64,000 nt of DNA from Endotrypanum monterogeii (GCA_000333855.2 CM007327.1:37859-101858); one strand, 5' to 3'. Counted from the stretch's first letter, positions 47,937 through 58,205 are shown. Made by a program: numbers and translations. Notes: generated by a model not told the origin, from the sequence alone.

Positions 47937-50234
47937 TTACAGAAAATCTTGTGCAAGGTGGGCGATGAGCGAGATAACCGGTTGAAAGCGACCGAGTGCG
48001 GGACCAACGAACTGATCTTCCGTGACGGGAACGGATTTTTCAAGAAAGAAAAGCAACTCCTGCCGGAGCGTCTCGCGCAGCGTGTCACTTGTAGTCAACA
48101 GGAACGCCTCCGCCTCCAAGTCCTTGTGGACGGAGCGATACCCGTAGTTGGTGCTGCCGTATGCTACAAGGTAGGGCGCGGAGATACTCTCCGGTGTGCA
48201 CGCAGCCGGTGGTGTGGCACCGGCGGCGTTTCTGTCGTGGCGGTGCAAAGCGCTGTCCTTGCCCTCCTTGACTTGAAGCGAGGCAGCGTCTGAGTTACAC
48301 GCCCGACCCACAAACCATAGCCCCTTTGCGTGGAACGTCAAGCCCTTCACGGAAAACTCGTGGATGTGTACTCGACCCAAGCAGTTGTAGGCCTTCATGA
48401 GATAATAAAAGAAGCGCTCCAGCTGGAGATAGAAAAGAGGTATGCGGCCGGCCATACCCCTTTGCCCATGCCACCCATTCGTGTGCACACTCGATGTGAT
48501 GCAGTCGACGTGGCTCACACCGTGCAGCATCGCATCGACAAAGGGGGCGTACATGTTGAGGTAGGGCGAAGTCAGAAAAATATGATCCTCGACAGTGGCA
48601 AGCCGCAGCAGCTGCTTCACGATGACGCTGTCGTGGTACACCCCCGCACGGCCCATTTGCACGGTGGGGAACAAGAACGTGTCATAGCGGCTCCAATCAA
48701 TTTTCTGAAGCACACACAGTCGTCGTGCCCACGTGGCAAAATCGTGTAGAAGCGCATTTGTTCTGGTGCAAAACTTGTCAGTGTCGATGGAGGGGTCGAT
48801 CTTTAGCGCATTCGATAAAATTATCAAGTTACTTGTGCGGTGCAACGTCGGTGACCCCCCACAACGCGACTCCTTCGGTGTAGACCGCGGCGACATCGCG
48901 GAACGCACTCCCCCAGACACAAAACATATCAAGTATTGCAGTAACCCGAGACTGCATCTCTTAGCGACTGTCACGAGTGGCAACCGCGGAGGCGCTTCAG
49001 GTGGCGGCCTCAGTGCAGCGCTCTTGCCAGAGAGGTGATGTGCATCCGTGCCGCTGCCAACAGGAAACCGCTCCCAGAACTCCTTTCGGCAGACAACACG
49101 GTGCGACATGCAATGGGCCGTGCGTACCAGCCGTGTGAACCACTGCGCAACGAGGGTGTTATTCTCCACGATCATGTAGCGATCCATGCGCGTGACAAAA
49201 TAATCGTCCGAGAGGTTCGCCCCCGTCAGGATCGTGTGGCGGCCGTCGAAGATAAAAATTTTGGTGTGCTGCACACCGAGCGCCTCCTTCGCACGGCCAA
49301 ACGGAGCGAAGAGCCGATTCCACTTGCTGGGGTTCTGATAAAGAAAGAGGCGCACCCTCACCCCTGTTGACTTAGCACCGCCAGAGGCTGGCGTCGCACC
49401 AGGCGACGCGTTAGCGCTTAGATCATCAAGGTCCACTTCGTCCTCAGGGTCCAGCTCCTCGTCCGATAAGGTGAGAGAACTACCCGACGTCGAGAGAGAA
49501 GGGGGAGTCGCTGTCGCCGTCTGTGCATCAACGGGCATCGAGGCTGTGCTGGAGCGCGCCTGCTGTGCCAACTCCATCAATGTTTTCAGTGTTACTAAGT
49601 TCTTTTGGTTCTGCATGCGGTTATAGTCTAGCAAGATCGTAAGGGAGAAGGGATGCCCGCCTGCCACAGCCCATCGAACCCGCTCTTCCAGACAGGCCAC
49701 GAAGGCTTTAGAGAGGGGGCCGTCGCCGATATACAGGGCCGAGAGCGTGATCGAGTGTTGTGCAGCCATCACGTGCGACTTCAGCTCTTCATAGAAGACG
49801 GTTGGGTGATTCCACACGCGAACCGTATGCGACTCCACCGGCAGCACGCAACAATGCTTCGTCAAGAAGGATATTATGTTCTGCTGCCGAAGCGGAACCC
49901 CTTGTTTCTTCAACAGCTCCATGATGTGTGCTACGCCGCCTCCAGCGGCCAGAGCGACGTCGCCCTTGCGAGCATCTCTGGAATCACTTTCAGCCCTCGC
50001 GTCGATGATCTCCTCCGACGGATCGTGGGAGACGAATTTTTCTTTTGGTGTTGATGCTGAGGCAGTAGCAGAGAGCGACGGCGGCGCTGTGCCACCAACT
50101 GTGGAAGCTACGGAGTCGAAAAACTGCAGAGCGTTCGCTGGTGCCACGTCTGCATCGGTCACCTCCCTAAATAGACCGAAGGTGATCGCTGCGACGATGA
50201 GCAGGATGATGAGGTACAACAGCAGAGCCAACAT
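47937..50234 (-). CDS. PGS1: Phosphatidylglycerophosphate synthase, eukaryotic PGS1 type (phospholipase D superfamily)
   Basis: The 765-aa protein starts with a hydrophobic segment at about 1-22 (MLALLLYLIILLIVAAITF), which may be a membrane or mitochondrial anchor. The first half-site is HTKIFIFD (H323, K325, D330), a full HxK(x)4D motif, followed by LTGANLSDDYF. The second is FHAKGLW (H635, K637), lacking the terminal Asp, followed by YGSTNYGYRS. The incomplete second motif with HAKGLW is typical of eukaryotic PGS1 and separates it from cardiolipin synthases of the same superfamily. PGS1 makes phosphatidylglycerophosphate from CDP-diacylglycerol and glycerol-3-phosphate, the committed step to cardiolipin, in the mitochondrial inner membrane. 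Insertions near 230-290 (Ser/Asp/Glu-rich) and 655-690 explain its excess length over the human enzyme (556 aa). Confidence 0.9.
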   Translation of the reverse strand: MLALLLYLIILLIVAAITFGLFREVTDADVAPANALQFFDSVASTVGGTAPPSLSATASASTPKEKFVSHDPSEEIIDARAESDSRDARKGDVALAAGGGVAHIMELLKKQGVPLRQQNIISFLTKHCCVLPVESHTVRVWNHPTVFYEELKSHVMAAQHSITLSALYIGDGPLSKAFVACLEERVRWAVAGGHPFSLTILLDYNRMQNQKNLVTLKTLMELAQQARSSTASMPVDAQTATATPPSLSTSGSSLTLSDEELDPEDEVDLDDLSANASPGATPASGGAKSTGVRVRLFLYQNPSKWNRLFAPFGRAKEALGVQHTKIFIFDGRHTILTGANLSDDYFVTRMDRYMIVENNTLVAQWFTRLVRTAHCMSHRVVCRKEFWERFPVGSGTDAHHLSGKSAALRPPPEAPPRLPLVTVAKRCSLGLLQYLICFVSGGVRSAMSPRSTPKESRCGGSPTLHRTSNLIILSNALKIDPSIDTDKFCTRTNALLHDFATWARRLCVLQKIDWSRYDTFLFPTVQMGRAGVYHDSVIVKQLLRLATVEDHIFLTSPYLNMYAPFVDAMLHGVSHVDCITSSVHTNGWHGQRGMAGRIPLFYLQLERFFYYLMKAYNCLGRVHIHEFSVKGLTFHAKGLWFVGRACNSDAASLQVKEGKDSALHRHDRNAAGATPPAACTPESISAPYLVAYGSTNYGYRSVHKDLEAEAFLLTTSDTLRETLRQELLFFLEKSVPVTEDQFVGPALGRFQPVISLIAHLAQDFL

Positions 50235-50749
50235 TATTGACCAAGGATTATATAAATATATATAAATATAAATATATATATGTGTGTGTATTCATATATG
50301 TTATGTGCACACAAATTTCAGTCAGCCCGGTAGAGACGCCGGCGGACAGGTGGGGGTGCAGTCCGTGAGCGAGAGGGAGGGGGGGGGGGGGGGGTCAGAC
50401 GTCCTTGCTCCTTGCACCGCAGTCCCTCGGATGATAACCTCGAGCAATACCTACGTGAGATACACTGATGAACTGCTTTGTGAATATACACTTTATAGAG
50501 GAAGAGAAAAGGGGAAAGAGAGTGGTGAAGGGAAACACTGTCGTGCAATAAGACACGGCTCATCCATGGGGGAGGGTCTCGGAAGTGAGGGAGGGCATTT
50601 TTTCTTCGGTGCACATCAAAACCACACACCCCAACGCCCACTGTCTGCACCGATTTTTCAGAGAGTTGATAACACCCACGGGGAGGGAAGATGTGGCTCT
50701 TACCTGCGACCCCAACAACATACACCCACACCCACACACACACACACAC
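50235..50749. other. Spacer upstream of the PGS1-like gene
   Basis: No gene. TA-rich repeats at 50250-50300 lie just upstream of the PGS1 start; a G14 run sits near 50380-50393 and a (CA)n tract near 50728-50749 just after the stop of the 251-aa gene. Confidence 0.5.
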
Positions 50750-51505
50750 TCAGAGATACCTACTAACCAGGAGAGCCGTGAGACTCTCGTACGCGATTCC
50801 AGACCCCGATAACGTGGCCCCGTCAGCACCTAAAGTGTGTAACGGATTATCGGTGCTCCTGAGACTAGGGCTGCGTTGTGCGTCGCTGCCGCACAGCGTG
50901 TTCGAAGAAGCGACTTCCGTCATCTGCTCGTGAGGTCGCTGCCATTGCGGCATACTTAGCAGCTCGGAGACGGTGAGGCGGCGGCTTTCTAACGCTGTTG
51001 CCTCGCCCTGCGCCTCCGCTGCAGAGGTGTAAGGACGCTCAGCGATACACGAAAAACCTCTCCAGTAATGGAACGCGACCACCACGCCGAGAGGCATGAT
51101 GGTGGATCTGGCGTCGCTACCACGAGTGGTGTCAGTACACGGGGCTGATGTTTCCCCAGCATGAATAAAAAGAACAGTGATGGCGGTGCGAACTTCGCCC
51201 ACACCGTCTGCCCAATGCAAAGCATCGTCGTCTGCTTCGCTGGCGTTAGCTGCATCACGCAGTGCTGCGTCCTGGACTGACGAGGACAGCGATGACGGAG
51301 GAATCGTTTGTATGCACGCAAGACTCACAGCTGTGTGCTCGAAGCGCGAGACGTATAGGCTAACGCAGTCTAGCAAGTGGCCACGCAACTCTTCTGCCAC
51401 GGTAACTCGATGGCACGAGCTCGCGTCATCGCTGGACACGCACTGTGATACGGTGGCACCCACACAGCGCAGAAACACCTCGCCTCCCCCCTCCCCCTGG
51501 TCCAT
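50750..51505 (-). CDS. Hypothetical protein, 251 aa
   Basis: I do not recognise this protein. It has a 251-codon frame with an ATG start at 51505, preceded on the minus strand by a good polypyrimidine tract and an AG near 51535, which supports it being expressed. No signal peptide, membrane segment or low-complexity tract stands out. The N-terminal 170 residues alternate short hydrophobic stretches (TAVSLACIQTI, VRTAITVLFIHAGE, IMPLGVVVAFHYWRGF) that look like beta strands of a small folded domain. Its place between PGS1 and a 617-aa gene on the same strand fits a member of the unit. Confidence 0.6.
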   Translation of the reverse strand: MDQGEGGGEVFLRCVGATVSQCVSSDDASSCHRVTVAEELRGHLLDCVSLYVSRFEHTAVSLACIQTIPPSSLSSSVQDAALRDAANASEADDDALHWADGVGEVRTAITVLFIHAGETSAPCTDTTRGSDARSTIMPLGVVVAFHYWRGFSCIAERPYTSAAEAQGEATALESRRLTVSELLSMPQWQRPHEQMTEVASSNTLCGSDAQRSPSLRSTDNPLHTLGADGATLSGSGIAYESLTALLVSRYL

Positions 51506-52264
51506 GCGAAGTCGAGTGGAGGACTACGCTCAACTTGAGAAGGATCGAAAAAGATAGCAGCAATCATGAGTGATGCCGTATGTGAGTGTGTGCGTGTGTG
51601 CAGATAAGAAAGATATCCGTCGCAGCATAAAGCAAGGAGGGGATAGGAGTGATGACGAGACGGTCATTGATCACGAAGAAGTCAACAAAAGAACGACTGC
51701 TTCAGAAAAAAAAAAAAACGACCTGATCAAGACCAGTAGTAGCGATGAAGCCCGTGGTAAGGGTGATCCGAGTCAACGAAACCGCGAAGAACCTCCAGTT
51801 GGCTCTCCGACTCGACATTCCACCGACATGCTCACCATCCCGTGGGCTCGCTTGGAGACCTCCAAGACTTCTGTGGAGCGAGGAACGGAGGGTGGCGCCA
51901 AGGAACGAGAGAAGCGCGTGTATTTTTTTTTGTTTTTCTTTCTCCCCTTTCATTTTCCTATGGCGCACATCCCTGCCGCTTCTGCTGCTGTTGTTGTTGT
52001 CGTCGTCTGATGATTTCCGTCGGTGGTGATGATAATTAGGGGTATTTAAGGTGTCTGTCTGTCTCTTTCTCTGAATGAAGAAGTGAACACTCACACTGCT
52101 GATATATATATATATATATATATATATTTTTTAAATCATCATGACACAGAAACGCCACACTGGGTAGCGAAAAGAAGTGAAGACACAACCTCCAGTACGT
52201 CCGCACATGACCAACACTGCCCCTCCTCAACGCGTCACCTGCGTTGCGCGCATCCACTCACTCA

Positions 52265-52309
<45 letters not shown>

Positions 52310-52765
52310 GCGCGCTCAGACACAGGTATAGGCACAGTCACAGTCAGAGAAAGGGTAGGTGAAGGAGAGCATGCAGGGAGCAGAGAGGAGCTCCACCAGA
52401 CAGTATGCGTGTGTATCACCGCTGCCACTCACGGCGAACACGGACGTGTATGGAGAGACCACCCCTCGAGGCAGCACCACCGCAACAGTCTACCACCCCC
52501 CCCCCTTTTCTCCTCCTCTCCTTGCGCACCACCGACAACTCTCCATAAAAAAAAAAAACGTAGACAGCAAAAAAAAAAGTGTAAACCCTTTTTGTTGTCG
52601 CTTTGAGGGGTGGATCACAACGTTACAGATAATTTTTTTTTTTTTCATTCACTACGAGCGACGGCGGAAGATAGTCAAGGTCGGTGGAAAGAGTCGAGAG
52701 GTGTACACAGCGGACGGATGTAAAACCGCGTCGTCCACTGCTGCCTTGAGTCGCGTGCTAAGCAG
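51506..52765. other. Spacer with CA and TA repeats
   Basis: No gene. It holds an A13 run near 51706-51718, T runs near 51923-51935, a (TGC/TGT)n stretch near 51980-52005, a (TA)n tract near 52102-52127, a (CA)n tract at 52267-52307, poly-C near 52495-52504, two poly-A runs near 52547-52575 and a T14 run near 52632. The A and T runs flank the splice-acceptor region of the 251-aa gene. Confidence 0.5.
52267..52307. repeat. (CA)n microsatellite
   Basis: An uninterrupted CA tract of about 40 bases followed by CGCGCGCG. It is in the 3' flank of the 251-aa gene on the minus strand. Confidence 0.9.
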
Positions 52766-54619
52766 CTACGCCACTGATGCCTTGCCTGTTGATTTTATCT
52801 TCCGCGGCGACGCGTTCATCAGCTCGATCGGGTGCGTCGAATAGCTGTCGAGATCTGCGCTGTTCTTGAGTACTTTTTTTGTTGCGCGCGACATGGCGTA
52901 GTCGTCCATGATGCGCTGACGGCGCATGGCCGAGGTCCCTCCAAAGGCCTGGGCGAGAAGCCACTCACGGTGACCGCGACCCTCCTCATCAACGTTGAGT
53001 GCAGCAGTGCAGCGGTAAATCACAGCGAGGTTGGCCAACAACTCCGCCATATAGTGGGCCACACTCAACACGAAGATGGGCTCTGATCTGTCCTTTTCAC
53101 TTGCAATCACGTTAATCAACTTAGAGACATCAAGCTCCAGTGCTCTCGCCATGCCCGCCAGGTTCACGTGCGGTGCTGCTAGACGCAATCCAGCGTAGCC
53201 GTGCCCTGAGGTCAACCCCACCATTGATTCGAGCAGGCCGCCGATGCCGGAAGTGGAGCCGCTGTTGCTGCTGCCGAGGGAACCACCCCGCGAGAAGAGC
53301 GGGTGCAACAAGGTCATCACCTCCGCCTCCTTCGAACCACCAGAAGACATGAGAAGGTACTTGGACGAGTTTAGGAGCCTCGCGAGATAAGGATAGTCGA
53401 TCATCTTTCCTGGATTGCTGCGATGGGCGATCGCCGCGACAAGTGGAGTATCACGCACCGTCTCCCACATGCCATCCATGCCGTCCATGAATGCGCGCTG
53501 GGCATATACCCTGAGCACGAGGGACTCTGTCAGGGGAATCGGTAGGCGCCCCGAGACGGCACGAGATAACTGGGTTACTTCATCGCCATCGAGAACATCC
53601 GGGTCGCCCACAACATAATCCGTCAGGCAGTCTATGCCGTAGCGGAAACACTCCAGCTGAGCCAATCGCATCTGCACCGCCGGGTTCCTGATACGCAGAG
53701 CATCGTAGCGGACGCTGTTCGTCGCGTGCAGCGCGCCTATCTCGGCCATCTTGGACAATATGGTGCTGTATGCGGTGGCAGTGAGCACATTTCGATGACT
53801 CATCATCTCCTCCGCAGATGATAACTCTTGCTCAACTGCATCAGCGTTCTTCAGGTGAACCCGCAGTACGCTGTTCACCACTCGCCTCTCCACGACGCCA
53901 GGTTGATTGAGAGGCACCGAAGCGTTGACATACCTTGGTGTGTCCTCCTTCCCACTGTTCAGCGGGAGTATGATACTGATCGCCTTGGGTAGTGCATGCG
54001 CCGCTGCAGTGGCAGAGGAGTCATGACTGCGGACCAGGTCTCCTGGAGCACCGTGGTAGGCCACAGTGGCGATGCCACTAACTTTCAGCGTTGGCTTCGA
54101 TGACAGCGCACCATCACCTGTGCGTGCAGGCACGGCGCTGGTCATTGTCAAACAAGAACACAACTCTTCCCCTTCGCCATACACCTCCTTCATCCACGCC
54201 GTCGGGCTCCCATTGGCCGCAAGATGCCGAACCTTGTCACTGCAGGCTTGGAAGTCTTTCCATGCCTTCCTCTTCGCCTCTCGGCTCTGTGCACGCTGCA
54301 ACTCCACCCCTGACTCCGCCTCGGTTGCAGCTACAGCTGTCGCAGTGGTGGGTGTAGCAACCTCTGTGCTTCCGCCACCCAGCGCCGTTGCAGTGACATC
54401 TTTTTTATCGATCTGCTTCATCGTCTTCTTCACCCCCGAGACCACGCCGGCGTCTCCGGCTGCAGTCTGTGCGGCATCGATTGGCCCAGAGGCTGCGCCC
54501 ATCTCGCGATCCAGTTTCGCAGAGAAATAATTTAACATTTGAATGTCGGCCAGTCGGCCCCTGGACACCAGGAGCTCGACGATGTCCTTACGGACACACA
54601 AAGCACGAGAGCACCGCAT
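52766..54619 (-). CDS. Hypothetical protein, 617 aa, largely alpha-helical
   Basis: I do not recognise a family. The N-terminus MRCSRALCVRKDIVELLVSRGR is basic with no early acidic residues and could act as a mitochondrial targeting segment. Residues about 60-150 are Ala/Thr-rich, with a KRKAWKDFQACSDKVRH helix afterwards. The C-terminal 350 residues look helical and folded: VLRVYAQRAFMDGMDGMWETV and LSVAHYMAELLANLAVIYR are the most regular blocks. A Gly/Ser-rich insertion (about 450-475) interrupts it. The frame continues upstream through a TH repeat encoded by the (CA)n tract and begins there only with TTG, so the ATG at 54619 is chosen. The product is probably kinetoplastid-specific. Confidence 0.7.
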   Translation of the reverse strand: MRCSRALCVRKDIVELLVSRGRLADIQMLNYFSAKLDREMGAASGPIDAAQTAAGDAGVVSGVKKTMKQIDKKDVTATALGGGSTEVATPTTATAVAATEAESGVELQRAQSREAKRKAWKDFQACSDKVRHLAANGSPTAWMKEVYGEGEELCSCLTMTSAVPARTGDGALSSKPTLKVSGIATVAYHGAPGDLVRSHDSSATAAAHALPKAISIILPLNSGKEDTPRYVNASVPLNQPGVVERRVVNSVLRVHLKNADAVEQELSSAEEMMSHRNVLTATAYSTILSKMAEIGALHATNSVRYDALRIRNPAVQMRLAQLECFRYGIDCLTDYVVGDPDVLDGDEVTQLSRAVSGRLPIPLTESLVLRVYAQRAFMDGMDGMWETVRDTPLVAAIAHRSNPGKMIDYPYLARLLNSSKYLLMSSGGSKEAEVMTLLHPLFSRGGSLGSSNSGSTSGIGGLLESMVGLTSGHGYAGLRLAAPHVNLAGMARALELDVSKLINVIASEKDRSEPIFVLSVAHYMAELLANLAVIYRCTAALNVDEEGRGHREWLLAQAFGGTSAMRRQRIMDDYAMSRATKKVLKNSADLDSYSTHPIELMNASPRKIKSTGKASVA

Positions 54620-54975
54620 CACACCGGTGTGTGTGTGTGTGTGTGTGTGTGTGTGATCAGGGGGAATAGGGCGCTGTTCTGTCAAATCGCGGTGCAGTAC
54701 TCTCGGGCGTTGATGCGCGAGGAACTTGAATTATTAAGTAAATAAATAAAAAATCGTTTCGACTGGTGCTGCTGTGTGAGAGTCTGAACGTGTGTCAGTT
54801 GACTCGGGTGTAGATGTGTCCTTTCTCTCTCCCCTGAGCTTTTATGGCCTCGTTTCCGGACACACGCACACAAGCAAAGACGCACGACTGGCAGCGTCGC
54901 GTGAGACTCGACTGCGTAATCTGCAGCTATTTTTTTTTTCTTACCCACGAGGAGCGAGGAACGTCAAAAAGTGTG

Positions 54976-55006
<31 letters not shown>

Positions 55007-55328
55007 TTGATGGGGGACGCGGGAGTTGAAGTAGATATGAATGGACAAGTGCAGAGACATTCCACATCACGGCCCAGCACAGTGTCTCTCTGTCCATCCA
55101 ACTTTAATGGCAGAGGAGGGGGAGAAGAAAGGTGCGCAGCGTGCCTCGACGCTTGCGATTCCCAGTTACTGCATAAAGAAACCAGAAACACAGAACATCA
55201 TTAATAATAATAATAACCCTCCATACGCGGGGAGGGGAAGAGAAAGAAATAGCAATAATACGAATGAACTAAGCACCCTAAACGTAAGGCAGAACACACA
55301 CACACACACACACACACACAAAGCATCA
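54620..55328. other. Spacer downstream of the DRE2-like gene
   Basis: No gene. On the minus strand this is the 3' region of the DRE2-like gene and the leader of the 617-aa gene. It has (TG)n at about 54628-54654, a T10 run near 54931, (GT)n at 54981-55006, (TAA)n near 55200-55215 and (CA)n at 55293-55320, only about 10 bases from the DRE2 stop codon. Confidence 0.5.
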
Positions 55329-55688
55329 TTATAGATCATCTGTAAGGTTGAGTTTGACCTTCCCATCTTGTGTGTTATCAAAGGCAGGTTGACCAAGAAA
55401 AGGGCAGCCAGCGCAACGGAACGCGTCTCCTTTAGCGCAGTTGCCACAGCCACCCGGCGGCATCGTCACACCCTCTAGAGGGAGCCTTCCCTCCGCCTCC
55501 AGCTTGGCCTCCAGCTCGGCGCGGCCACACACGCAATTTTTGCAGGCGCGGCGGCGTGTCGTGCAGTCCTCTCCTTTGCTTGCTTCCTTCAAGATGCGGT
55601 CCTCCTCGGTAAGAAGGTCCTCCTCGTCGGCGATCGGCTGACGGGTCTTCAGGCTGAACGCCTGCGTTGTCGTGACGCCAGTGGACAT
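55329..55688 (-). CDS. DRE2: Anamorsin/DRE2 (CIAPIN1) C-terminal domain protein, short form
   Basis: The 119-aa protein corresponds to only the C-terminal Fe-S half of anamorsin. A first Cys cluster ([13 protein letters not shown]) binds one cluster in the family. The second is the diagnostic twin CX2C motif, [15 protein letters not shown], followed by the conserved CPFLGQPAF and a short acidic tail. DRE2 accepts electrons from the diflavin reductase TAH18/NDOR1 and feeds cytosolic Fe-S protein assembly; the twin CX2C also makes it an Mia40 substrate in other eukaryotes. Human and yeast proteins are about 310-350 aa with an N-terminal methyltransferase-like domain and linker; both are absent here. 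There are three Met codons or alternative starts close together; the ATG at 55688 is used because the frame above it opens only with TTG. Confidence 0.92.
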   Translation of the reverse strand: MSTGVTTTQAFSLKTRQPIADEEDLLTEEDRILKEASKGEDCTTRRRACKNCVCGRAELEAKLEAEGRLPLEGVTMPPGGCGNCAKGDAFRCAGCPFLGQPAFDNTQDGKVKLNLTDDL

Positions 55689-56319
55689 GGTCAAATATGT
55701 CTTGTTGAGCTTTTTTTTTTTATGTTACCTGTCTCGCTTCGCCAGTAGGGAGTGTGAGCGCCGCACAGTGAGCTCGGCACGCAGCTGTAGTCAATCGTAT
55801 GAAAAACAGTGAAGGGGGAAGTGTGAGAGAGAGATGTCAAGAATACCGTAAATGAAGCAGTGACAACACGTCTTTTTTTTATTATTATTATTTTTTTTGT
55901 TTTTTTTGGGGGAAGGGGGGGGAAGAAAGCAGTGGAGTGAGTGCAGGCAAGAAGGGAAAATGTGGGAGAGGTAATCTCGCAGAAGAAAAACCTGTGATGT
56001 GTCCGTGGGAGACGCACGTGTATTGACGTGGAGGCGGTAGATAGCATCGGTAGAACAGAAGAAAGGCATTCGACACGTGCGGGCATGTAGGCAGGTAAGT
56101 AGGTAAGTTGTCCCGTTGGAGGAACAGCGACGCGAAACAAACAAAAAAAAAAAAAGAGGAGGCGGGGGAAAGAGAACGCAGATGACTCGTGCCATGCGCA
56201 TTAACACCGTGGCTGTACGCAAATGAAACGCAATGTGAAGATATGGAGTCGCCTCGTCGTGAAGTGCCGATGTTAGTCACTCTCCGTATGTGTGAGTATG
56301 AAAAAAAAAAAAGAACGAG
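55689..56319. other. Spacer upstream of the DRE2-like gene
   Basis: No gene. It contains a T12 run near 55711-55722 (poly-A in the sense of the DRE2 transcript, inside its leader), T/TTA runs near 55872-55908, a G run near 55909-55922, an A13 run near 56142-56154 and an A12 run near 56300-56311. Confidence 0.5.
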
Positions 56320-58143
56320 TTATTTTCTTTCCATGAAAAGAGGGTCCCCTTCTCGTACAATGCACATGTGCGACTCACGATCAAGACCCACATTCGCGGC
56401 GAAGTCTAGCACAGACTCCCCTGCGCCCTCCGTGAAGTGGTACGGGCACGTGGCAACGCTGTCGTGCTTGTAGTACCACTGCAGCTGGTAATCACGACCA
56501 TCCACACCCTTCGCTATGTCACCGGCGCGAAGCGTAAGCGGCGGCACTGAAGCATCAAGGAAATACTCGGCCTGCATCCGCGGCCCCTCCTGCCCACTGG
56601 TGCGCCTCTTAGTGTCGTCGGCGGAAGACTCGCCATAAAGGCTACCCGTATCGGTGGCGGAGTCCATGTGCTGCCAAGAGGGCGCAAGACGAGCCCTACT
56701 CGAGCGCAGCCGAACATCCGCAGCGGCGATGACCTCACTGTTCTCTACAACAGACGTGTCGGGGAGAAGTACGCGAGCCTGCGTCATGAGAAAATTCTTG
56801 GCGCGCACCTCAAAACGACCGTACGCGTAGTCATAAACATGAAGCGTGTGGGCGCGGCGATCATCTGCCAAATCTGCCGCAGTTGGTGGTGGAGACAGAG
56901 CGAGGGTTTCCCTGGCCTCCGCCTCACTGCTCCGGAAGCTGGGACTGTGCGCCGCGTGGGTCCTCGCACTTTGCTGTTCAAGAAGAACGTTTGAGGGAGG
57001 CGGCGCGGGGGCGGTTGTGCTCATCTCCAGCGGCACCCACTGCCACCGTCGCTGCACCACCCCCAGCTCCTGGTAGAGCTCTAAAATTAACTCACTGCAG
57101 GAGACCTCACCCGTGGCGAGGTGACGCAGGGGATGTGCCTTTGTGTGGAGTGATGGCCATAAAAAAGCCAGCGGGTACAGCACACTTGAGTCCATGCGCC
57201 GCCCTTCATTATCCTCGCAGAAGCGCGCCAGCCGCCTCTCCCGCTCCGGCGTGTGCTCGTAGTTGCGCAGCCGTCGAACAGAAAAATAATGGTATGCAGG
57301 AACACCCGACGGCGTCTTCGACAGCAGCCGCCGCGACGCCTCGACCAACTGCACAGTGTCGTATGTTACGTCCCCCTTCACGTCTGCAACATCGTAATCT
57401 TTGTTGTCCATCGCCTCCAGAATGATGGCACCCCGGCGAACCTTGGGGCGGCTGTGCAGTGCAACCTCCTCCGCAAGCAGTTGCTCGCGAACCGAGCGAG
57501 CCGGGGATGCCGGCATGCTAGGGGCACCTCTTGGTGCCACCGCCTCGCTTCCCCCAGCGCCGCCCTCGAAGACCTCGCAGAGGCTGCTTACTCGGTAGAC
57601 AGGAGTCGATAGGGATGCTTCCATCGAAGTCATGTGAGCGCCGCTCAGCTCCCCTAGATGGGTCTCAGTGGACGCAGCAGTCTCGCTCTCGCCGTCGTTA
57701 ACGTAGTCGATAACTACAGGCGCCACCACCACCGCCACATGGGAGTACCGGAGTGCTGAGGGGTTCATGAAAGCCAGGATGAACTGCAGCGTCGTGATGA
57801 GCCAACTCATCGTGCCGGTGCCCCGCATGAGAACGATGTCGCCAGGCTGCAGGGTCGGCTCGACGTCTTTCCAGTCCTCCAGTGTGTAGTCCCTGCCTGG
57901 CGCAAACAGCTCATCGACGGAGGGCTGGTGAAGAGAGCGCACCACCAGACAGGAAAAAACGTACACGCCAACGCTCGCAGCCCCATAACCGGTCACTGAC
58001 GCCAGCTTTCCCAGAAAGCTGCGGCGGCGGAAGTTGGCCACCCGCTGACGCCAAAAGGAATGAGAAGGCTCCCTGTACACTGGTGAGCAGATGCCAGCGG
58101 ACATGGGCAGGTGCTCCCCCAGTCGTCTCGTTAAGCGAAGCAT
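56320..58143 (-). CDS. Permuted papain-fold (NlpC/P60, YiiX-type) hydrolase-like protein
   Basis: The 607-aa protein has a likely membrane segment at about 50-69. The hydrolase pattern follows: LQPGDIVLMRG (about 98-108), SHVAVVV with H135, GAIILEAM with E243, and VSCSELILELYQELGV with C349. In the permuted papain-like (YaeF/YiiX) branch of the NlpC/P60 superfamily the order GDI, SH(V/I), then a Cys at the start of a helix is characteristic, with His, an acidic residue and Cys as catalytic residues. Substrates of the eukaryotic members are mostly lipids or peptide-like amides; none can be assigned. A Ser/Ala-rich insertion (about 150-235) separates the motifs. The C-terminal 200 residues hold a second ordered stretch (RAGDIAKGVDGRDYQLQWYY) of unknown role. 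The N-terminus is basic and could be mitochondrial. Confidence 0.72.
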   Translation of the reverse strand: MLRLTRRLGEHLPMSAGICSPVYREPSHSFWRQRVANFRRRSFLGKLASVTGYGAASVGVYVFSCLVVRSLHQPSVDELFAPGRDYTLEDWKDVEPTLQPGDIVLMRGTGTMSWLITTLQFILAFMNPSALRYSHVAVVVAPVVIDYVNDGESETAASTETHLGELSGAHMTSMEASLSTPVYRVSSLCEVFEGGAGGSEAVAPRGAPSMPASPARSVREQLLAEEVALHSRPKVRRGAIILEAMDNKDYDVADVKGDVTYDTVQLVEASRRLLSKTPSGVPAYHYFSVRRLRNYEHTPERERRLARFCEDNEGRRMDSSVLYPLAFLWPSLHTKAHPLRHLATGEVSCSELILELYQELGVVQRRWQWVPLEMSTTAPAPPPSNVLLEQQSARTHAAHSPSFRSSEAEARETLALSPPPTAADLADDRRAHTLHVYDYAYGRFEVRAKNFLMTQARVLLPDTSVVENSEVIAAADVRLRSSRARLAPSWQHMDSATDTGSLYGESSADDTKRRTSGQEGPRMQAEYFLDASVPPLTLRAGDIAKGVDGRDYQLQWYYKHDSVATCPYHFTEGAGESVLDFAANVGLDRESHMCIVREGDPLFMERK

Positions 58144-58194
58144 TATCGGCGCCTTCCTTTATATGAGCAAGCAAGCGAATTAATCCCGCAACGC

Positions 58195-58205
58195 GTCTGT
58201 CTGTC

